A stretch of 10,825 bases of DNA from CAZBQG01 sp964493945 (GTDB lineage Bacteria; Pseudomonadota; Alphaproteobacteria; Rhodospirillales; UBA2165): NCBI GenBank assembly GCA_964493945.1, contig CAZBQG010000152.1:1-10825 (forward strand). The letters are read 5' to 3'. The notes under the pieces were generated by a model that was not told the DNA's origin, made no database searches, and saw only the letters and a list, made by a program, of their open reading frames with translations. This document shows positions 6,820-10,825 of this stretch, piece by piece. Position numbers and translations under genes: made by a program. Each line of letters begins with the position of its first letter. Position 1 is the stretch's first letter.

Positions 6820-8093
6820 TTGGACGCCTCCTCACCGGTCGTACTGCCTTCACCGGTTACCGCCTTGGTGATGCTTTCGGGCAACTCCCGTATGGGTTCG
6901 AACCAGCCGATCAGGGGCAGAAAGATGATGAAATGGGCGAAGTAATAAATTGTCCCCGCGCGCCCGATCCACAGGAAGGGAATGCCGTGCCACACATCGT
7001 CCGGCGAATTGGCCCCGACCCAGCCCAGGATGAAGCAATCGATCACGAAGAACCAAAAAAAGTACTTGTAGATCGGCCGGAACCGGGCGCTGCGCACCTT
7101 GGAGGTATCCAGCCAGGGCAGGATAAACAGGATGCAAATGGATCCCAGCATGCCGATCACGCCGCCCAGCTTGGCCGGGATGAACCAGATTTCCGGCACC
7201 GCCCGCAAAATCGCGTAATAGGGCAGGAAATACCATTCCGGAACGATATGGGGCGGGGTTTGCAAGGGGTTGGCGGGAATATAGTTGTCCACTTCGCCGA
7301 ACAGATTGGGCTGGAAGAACACAAAATACAGATAGAAGGTCATGAAAACACCCATCCCGAACATGTCCTTGGCGGTGTAATAGGGATGGAAGGGAATGGT
7401 GTCCTGGGGCCCCTTGACGTCGATGCCCAGTGGATTGCCTGATTTATGCACATGCAAGGCCCAGAGATGCATGAAGACCACGCCGAAAATCAGGAAGGGC
7501 AGAATAAAGTGGAAGGAATAGAAGCGGTTGAGGGTGGGATTGTCGACGGAGAATCCGCCCCAGATCCAAGTAACCAGTGTGTCGCCGATGATTGGCACGG
7601 CGGTGAACATGTTGGTGATCACGGTGGCCGCCCAAAAGCTCATCTGTCCCCAGACCAGAACATATCCGGTAAAGCCCGAACCCATCATCATCAGCAGGAT
7701 AACCAGACCCAGCATCCAAAGGATTTCGCGGGGAGCCTTATAGGATCCGTAATACATGCCCCGGAACAAATGAAGATAGACCAGCATGAAGAACATGGAG
7801 CCGCCATTGGCGTGCAGGTAACGCAAAAGCCAGCCGTAATTAACGTCGCGCATGATGCGTTCGACCGAATCGAAAGCCATTTCCGTGCTTGGCGTATAGA
7901 ACATGGAGAGGAAAAAGCCGGTGGCGATCATTAAGACCAGTACGACGCCTGCAAGGGAGCCGAAATTCCACCAGTAATTCAGATTGCGTGGCGTCGGATA
8001 ATCGATCAGATCGTGATGGACGAAGGTGAAAACCGGCAGCCGGTAATCGATCCACTTAATGACCGGATTGTTCCAGGTTGGCGTGCTCATCAT
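6816..8093 (-). CDS. petB: Cytochrome b subunit of the cytochrome bc1 complex
   Basis: A 425-residue polytopic inner-membrane protein that oxidises quinol at the Qo site and reduces quinone at Qi. Heme ligands are His94/His195 (bL) and His108/His209 (bH), with the 14- and 101-residue spacings seen in known bacterial cytochromes b. The Qo motif PEWYF lies at 285-289. SFHFILPF (193-200) and the HVHKSGNPLG block are typical. The full b-type length with eight or so helices shows the bc1 rather than the split b6f form. Start: two adjacent ATGs (8093 and 8090) are possible; the first is given. It lies 7 nt after petA and overlaps petC by 4 nt. Confidence 0.96.
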   Translation of the reverse strand: MMSTPTWNNPVIKWIDYRLPVFTFVHHDLIDYPTPRNLNYWWNFGSLAGVVLVLMIATGFFLSMFYTPSTEMAFDSVERIMRDVNYGWLLRYLHANGGSMFFMLVYLHLFRGMYYGSYKAPREILWMLGLVILLMMMGSGFTGYVLVWGQMSFWAATVITNMFTAVPIIGDTLVTWIWGGFSVDNPTLNRFYSFHFILPFLIFGVVFMHLWALHVHKSGNPLGIDVKGPQDTIPFHPYYTAKDMFGMGVFMTFYLYFVFFQPNLFGEVDNYIPANPLQTPPHIVPEWYFLPYYAILRAVPEIWFIPAKLGGVIGMLGSICILFILPWLDTSKVRSARFRPIYKYFFWFFVIDCFILGWVGANSPDDVWHGIPFLWIGRAGTIYYFAHFIIFLPLIGWFEPIRELPESITKAVTGEGSTTGEEASK

Positions 8094-8100
8094 CTGGCCC

Positions 8101-8640
8101 CTAGCCGATAAGGATTGTTTTATCGTTCAGGTATTTGTAAGGCGGTACCTGAAGATTCTCGGGCGCCGGTCCCTCACGGATGCGCCCCGAAATATCATAA
8201 TGCGAACCATGGCATGGGCAGAACCAGCCATTGAAATCGCCCTTGGGCTCACCCTCCCTCTGACCCAGGGGGATGCAGCCCAAATGGGTGCAGATGCCGA
8301 CCACGACCAGCCATTGGGGCTTTTGCACCCGTTTATTGTCCAGCTCCGGGTGGATGGACATTTGGTCCGCCTTGACCGATTGGGCCGTCTTGATCTCGGC
8401 TTTCGTGCGGTGGCGGATGAAGACGGGCTTGCCGCGCCAGACGACGGTGATGGATTGACCCTCGGCTACGGGGGACAGATCGATCTCGGTAGTCGACAGG
8501 GCCAGAACATCGGCCGCCGGGTTCATGCTGTGGACGAAGGGCCATGCGGCAAGCGCCGTGCCCGCCACACCGACGGCACTGGTCGCCAGCAACAAAAAGT
8601 CGCGCCGCTCTACTTCGTCAACTGTGCTGTCTTCAGCCAT
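8101..8640 (-). CDS. petA: Rieske iron-sulfur subunit of the cytochrome bc1 complex
   Basis: A 179-residue protein holding the Rieske [2Fe-2S] cluster, which takes the first electron from quinol. The two cluster motifs are CTHLGC (ligands Cys117 and His119) and CPCHGSHYD (ligands Cys141 and His144); Cys122 and Cys143 can form the usual disulfide. The N-terminus has a twin-arginine signal (Arg12-Arg13-Asp-Phe) followed by an uncleaved hydrophobic anchor at about 16-36. The ATG at 8640 is chosen over an upstream TTG at 8646, because AGAGGA lies 7 nt before the ATG but directly abuts the TTG. It is the first gene of the pet-ppi-mtn operon and is divergent from trmL. Confidence 0.96.
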   Translation of the reverse strand: MAEDSTVDEVERRDFLLLATSAVGVAGTALAAWPFVHSMNPAADVLALSTTEIDLSPVAEGQSITVVWRGKPVFIRHRTKAEIKTAQSVKADQMSIHPELDNKRVQKPQWLVVVGICTHLGCIPLGQREGEPKGDFNGWFCPCHGSHYDISGRIREGPAPENLQVPPYKYLNDKTILIG

Positions 8641-8699
8641 ACTCAATTCCTCTTAGCATCCGGTCAGCCGGATCGTGCATCCAACCACAAGCCCCTTGC

Positions 8700-8728
8700 C
8701 ATATGTGGGATCCCAAATGCGGGATCAA
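8700..8728 (-). promoter_or_regulatory. Candidate pet operon promoter with an overlapping inverted repeat
   Basis: On the minus strand TTGATC (8728-8723) and CATATG (8705-8700) are separated by exactly 17 nt, giving a moderate sigma-70-like promoter (4/6 and 3/6 matches), about 60 nt before the petA ATG. GATCCC, six bases, GGGATC (8709-8726) forms an inverted repeat over the -35 and spacer, and TGGGATCCCA (8706-8715) is itself a perfect palindrome. This could be an operator for a repressor or activator. Neither the promoter nor the operator is proven. Confidence 0.35.
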
Positions 8729-8779
8729 AGTAAAAATTAACAAACCCCCAATTACTGCCATCATCGGCAGCGGTCATGG

Positions 8780-8785
8780 TATAAA
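8780..8785 (+). promoter_or_regulatory. Candidate -10 element for trmL
   Basis: TATAAA lies 30 nt before the trmL start. No convincing -35 hexamer is seen at 16-18 nt spacing, so confidence is low. The 175-nt region 8641-8815 must hold both divergent promoters, since it is the only non-coding DNA between petA and trmL. Confidence 0.25.
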
Positions 8786-8815
8786 ACAGATTCGGACCGC
8801 TGCAAAGGGGGTTTC

Positions 8816-9271
8816 ATGCGTCTCGCTCTCTATCAGCCGGACATCCCGCAAAACGCCGGAAATATCCTGCGCCTGGCCGCCTGTTTCGGGGTGGGCGTAG
8901 ATGTGATCGAGCCTTGCGGCTTTAATTTTTCCGGCCGCCATATGCGCCGGGCGGGGATGGATTACATCGGGGCAGTGGAAATTACGCGCCATGATTCGTG
9001 GCGGGCGTTTGCCGGAAACCTGAACGGGCGGCTGATTGCGCTCACCACCAAGGGCGATACCTCCTTTACCCACTTTGATTTCCAGGCCGGTGATATCCTG
9101 CTTCTCGGGCGGGAAAGCGCCGGCCTGCCGGATGAAGTGCATGATGCGGCCGGGGCGCGGCTCAGGATACCGCTGCGCCCCGGTATGCGTTCGTTGAACG
9201 TGGCGAGTGCGGCGGCCATGGCACTGGGCGAAGCTCTGCGCCAGACCGGAGGCTTCCCCGAAATCTCCTAA
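8816..9271 (+). CDS. trmL: tRNA (cytidine(34)-2'-O)-methyltransferase
   Basis: A 151-residue SPOUT-family methyltransferase. It uses S-adenosylmethionine to 2'-O-methylate the wobble base of leucine tRNAs; this is the TrmL (YibK) role known in Escherichia coli. Diagnostic motifs: PDIPQNAGNILRLAA (9-23), HMRRAGMDY (42-50), LLGRESAGLP (96-105) and IPLRPGMRSLNVASAAAMAL (118-137), the last forming the trefoil-knot cofactor site. The length is that of a minimal SPOUT domain with no extra RNA-binding domain, as expected for TrmL. GGGGG lies about 5 nt before the start. The gene is divergent from petA and is followed by a good intrinsic terminator, so it is probably monocistronic. Confidence 0.93.
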   Translation: MRLALYQPDIPQNAGNILRLAACFGVGVDVIEPCGFNFSGRHMRRAGMDYIGAVEITRHDSWRAFAGNLNGRLIALTTKGDTSFTHFDFQAGDILLLGRESAGLPDEVHDAAGARLRIPLRPGMRSLNVASAAAMALGEALRQTGGFPEIS

Positions 9272-9365
9272 CGGCTTGGCATTGTTAGATTTCTCTTGAC
9301 TTTCCTGGGTCAAAGGCGCATTTGAGGCCCCAGCGGCACACCTTCAAGTCGAATTTTGATCGCTC

Positions 9366-9403
9366 GCCGGCCGGTAATTCTTTACCGCCGGCCAGATTTT
9401 TTT
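9366..9403 (+). terminator. Intrinsic terminator downstream of trmL
   Basis: An 11-bp GC-rich stem with one bulged C pairs 9366-9377 with 9382-9392 around a TTCT loop. It is followed after four bases by seven T residues (9397-9403). It lies 95 nt after the trmL stop and is the best terminator in the window. If the rhlE transcript starts upstream of it, it could also act as an attenuator, but no promoter position is proven. Confidence 0.7.
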
Positions 9404-9431
9404 CCCGACATACCGTAGGCGTTTCGTTAGT

Positions 9432-9457
9432 CCGGCCCCTGCTGCGAGCAGGTCCGG
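9432..9457 (+). ncRNA. Strong hairpin in the rhlE leader
   Basis: CCTGCT (9438-9443) pairs with AGCAGG (9447-9452) around a GCG loop, and the stem extends through a small internal loop by CCGG (9432-9435) with CCGG (9454-9457). TCCGGCC is also present as a direct repeat at both sides (9431-9437 and 9453-9459). No T-run follows, so it is not a terminator. It could be a structured 5' leader of the helicase mRNA; this is inference from position. Confidence 0.35.
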
Positions 9458-9519
9458 CCATAATGCTTGCATGTTGCTTGCGCCCTGCCGGGACCAATGC
9501 TCCGGTGGGTTTTAATAAT

Positions 9520-9543
9520 ATGAATAAGAAAGACGAACCATAA
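9520..9543 (+). CDS. Possible leader peptide abutting rhlE
   Basis: A seven-codon ORF (MNKKDEP) ends in TAA directly before the rhlE ATG with no gap. GGTGGG (9504-9509) lies 10 nt upstream as a possible ribosome site. In the same frame an ATG at 9463 gives a 26-codon version with the same stop. It may couple translation into rhlE, or be chance. There is no homology to support it. Confidence 0.2.
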   Translation: MNKKDEP

Positions 9544-10767
9544 ATGACTAAATTTTCGGGCCTGGAATTGGCCCAACCGATCCTTCAGGCCATTGAGGCG
9601 GAAGGCTATACCAAACCCACCCCCATTCAGGAGAAATCCATTCCGGCACTGCTCAAGGGCCGCGACCTGCTGGGCGTCGCCCAGACCGGGACGGGCAAGA
9701 CTGCGGCCTTCGCGCTGCCCTTGCTCAATCACCTGGCCAAAAGCGGCGGTAAATCTCAAAGCCGCAGGCCACGTGCGCTGATCCTGGCCCCCACCCGCGA
9801 ACTGGTTGGACAAATTAAAGACAGCTTCAAGACTTATGGGGCGCATCTGAAATTCCGCTCCACGGTGATCTATGGTGGCGTTTCCGCCCGCTCTCAGATC
9901 AATGCCATGAACAAGGGCGTGGAGATTCTGGTGGCCACCCCCGGCCGCCTTCTCGATCTGATGAACCAGGGCTATGTGCGGCTTGACGGGGTTGAATTCT
10001 TTGTCTTGGACGAAGCCGACCGCATGCTCGATATGGGCTTTATCCACGATGTCAAAAAAATTATCGCGGCCCTGCCGGGGCGGCGCCAGACGGCTTTGTT
10101 CTCGGCGACCATGCCGGGATCGGTCGAAGGCCTTGCGGCCAGCCTGCTGAAAGACCCCCAGCGGGTCGAAGTGGCGCCTACGGCGACGACCGCGGAAAAG
10201 GTGACCCAAAGGGTCCTCTTCGTGGCCAAGGATAAGAAATGCGCGCTTCTGGGCGAGTTGCTCAATGACCAGGATATTCAGCGCGTGCTCATCTTTACCC
10301 GCACCAAGCATGGCGCCAACCGGGTTGCCAGACACCTGGAACAAAAGGGCATCCAGGCCGGCGCCATCCATGGCAACAAGGCTCAGAATGCCAGGCTCAG
10401 GGCGCTTAACGGTTTCCGCTCGGGCCAAATCAGGGCCTTGGTGGCGACAGATATCGCGGCCCGTGGCATCGATGTGGAAGGCATCACCCATGTGATTAAT
10501 TTCGAACTGCCCATGGATCCGGAAAGCTATGTGCATAGGATTGGGCGCACGGCCCGGGCAGGCGCCTCCGGCATGGCCATATCCTTTTGCGATGAAGGCG
10601 AGCGGGGCTCGTTGCGTGATATCGAAAAAACCATCCGGCAAAGCGTTCCGGTGTTTACCGATCACCCCTATCACGAGGCCAAAATCGCCAATGATACGGG
10701 GCCGGTCCGTAAACAAACCCCGGTCCGCCAGATGCGCCGGCGCAACCGGCGCCATCGGGCGGCCTGA
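9544..10767 (+). CDS. rhlE: RhlE-type DEAD-box ATP-dependent RNA helicase
   Basis: A 407-residue two-domain superfamily-2 helicase that unwinds RNA duplexes using ATP, with roles in ribosome assembly, RNA decay or growth in the cold. Motifs in order: Q motif GYTKPTPIQ (21-29), motif I AQTGTGKT (46-53), Ia PTREL (83-87), Ib TPGR (132-135), II DEAD (156-159), III SAT (187-189), V ATDIAARGID (301-310) and VI HRIGRTAR (331-338). The C-terminus is short and very basic (RRRNRRHRAA), as in RhlE proteins, which often carry longer basic tails. The start gives a typical MTKFSGLELAQPIL N-terminus. The stop codon falls at the edge of the right-hand repeat (10767), so a slightly altered C-terminus cannot be excluded. 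The long leader upstream hints at post-transcriptional control. Confidence 0.93.
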   Translation: MTKFSGLELAQPILQAIEAEGYTKPTPIQEKSIPALLKGRDLLGVAQTGTGKTAAFALPLLNHLAKSGGKSQSRRPRALILAPTRELVGQIKDSFKTYGAHLKFRSTVIYGGVSARSQINAMNKGVEILVATPGRLLDLMNQGYVRLDGVEFFVLDEADRMLDMGFIHDVKKIIAALPGRRQTALFSATMPGSVEGLAASLLKDPQRVEVAPTATTAEKVTQRVLFVAKDKKCALLGELLNDQDIQRVLIFTRTKHGANRVARHLEQKGIQAGAIHGNKAQNARLRALNGFRSGQIRALVATDIAARGIDVEGITHVINFELPMDPESYVHRIGRTARAGASGMAISFCDEGERGSLRDIEKTIRQSVPVFTDHPYHEAKIANDTGPVRKQTPVRQMRRRNRRHRAA

Positions 10768-10779
10768 CCCAGGGTCAGG
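10763..10779. repeat. Short perfect inverted repeat over the rhlE stop
   Basis: CCTGACCC (10763-10770) and GGGTCAGG (10772-10779) are perfect inverted copies separated by one base, and they include the rhlE TGA. No T-run follows, so a terminator role is weak. It overlaps the outer part of the right-hand repeat and may be a junction feature of an insertion. Confidence 0.4.
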
Positions 10780-10790
10780 ACTCATTAATT
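10767..10790. repeat. Right copy of an imperfect inverted repeat; possible end of a mobile element
   Basis: The reverse complement matches 34-57 at 21 of 24 positions. With the left copy it forms a pair of inverted repeats around the whole gene content of the window, each oriented with its AT-rich part outward. Sequence 10791-10825 contains no recognisable gene and is more AT-rich than the helicase gene; it would be the interior of the element. The element's family cannot be named from what is visible. Confidence 0.5.
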
Positions 10791-10825
10791 CAGATAGAAG
10801 ATAACAATAGCGGCAATGCATATAG

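Noticed and set aside
6798..7934. Several plus-strand open frames opposite petB
   Set aside because: All lie antisense to an unmistakable cytochrome b gene and contain no domain.
8641..8646. A TTG start two codons before the petA ATG
   Set aside because: The ribosome site AGAGGA directly abuts the TTG but is ideally spaced from the ATG at 8640.
9427..10821. A long 464-codon minus-strand open frame opposite rhlE
   Set aside because: The plus strand has all helicase motifs in order; the antisense frame has no recognisable domain and is the usual by-product of codon bias in GC-rich genes.
1..10825. CRISPR array, tRNA or rRNA genes, toxin-antitoxin or phage defence genes
   Set aside because: I looked for spaced direct repeats, cloverleaf-like segments and defence-type motifs and saw none; apart from the tandem EAL-like pair and the lipoprotein, the genes are housekeeping.

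Overview
The window looks like chromosomal DNA from an alphaproteobacterium, most likely a Rhodospirillales/Rhodospirillaceae-type lineage. Grounds: a GC-rich, gene-dense sequence; a cytochrome bc1 operon with separate Rieske, cytochrome b and cytochrome c1 genes; mtnP-mtnA directly downstream of it; and a CtrA-like site in front of the first gene. The lineage is inferred from gene content and style, not from a database search.

Layout. (1) 147-3411, plus strand: two tandem paralogous genes with degenerate EAL-like C-terminal halves and, I argue, degenerate GGDEF-like N-terminal halves, then a SYLF/Ysc84 lipoprotein gene. Spacings of 2 and 20 nt suggest one transcript, possibly driven from a promoter with a CtrA-like box at 78-93. 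(2) 3417-8640, minus strand, read from 8640 downwards: Rieske protein (petA), cytochrome b (petB), cytochrome c1 (petC), a secreted cyclophilin-type prolyl isomerase, MTA phosphorylase (mtnP) and MTR-1-P isomerase (mtnA). The genes overlap or lie 2-24 nt apart and look like one long operon. It converges on the lipoprotein gene with only 5 nt between the stop codons. (3) 8816-9271, plus: trmL, divergent from petA across a 175-nt promoter region. (4) 9544-10767, plus: a RhlE-type DEAD-box RNA helicase, preceded by a 272-nt leader that holds a good intrinsic terminator for trmL, a strong hairpin and a tiny ORF abutting the helicase start.

How the genes work together. PetABC form the quinol:cytochrome c oxidoreductase of the respiratory (or photosynthetic) chain. 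The exported cyclophilin may help fold periplasmic proteins. MtnP and MtnA carry out the first two steps of methylthioadenosine recycling; no later salvage gene is present. TrmL and RhlE act on RNA. The tandem degenerate GGDEF/EAL-like pair is the least understood part and the best candidate for something undescribed: probably non-catalytic signalling proteins.

Both ends of the window carry a 24-nt imperfect inverted repeat (34-57 and 10767-10790, 21/24 identical), oriented as if each were the end of a related mobile element lying outside the window. This would also explain a contig breaking at both edges.
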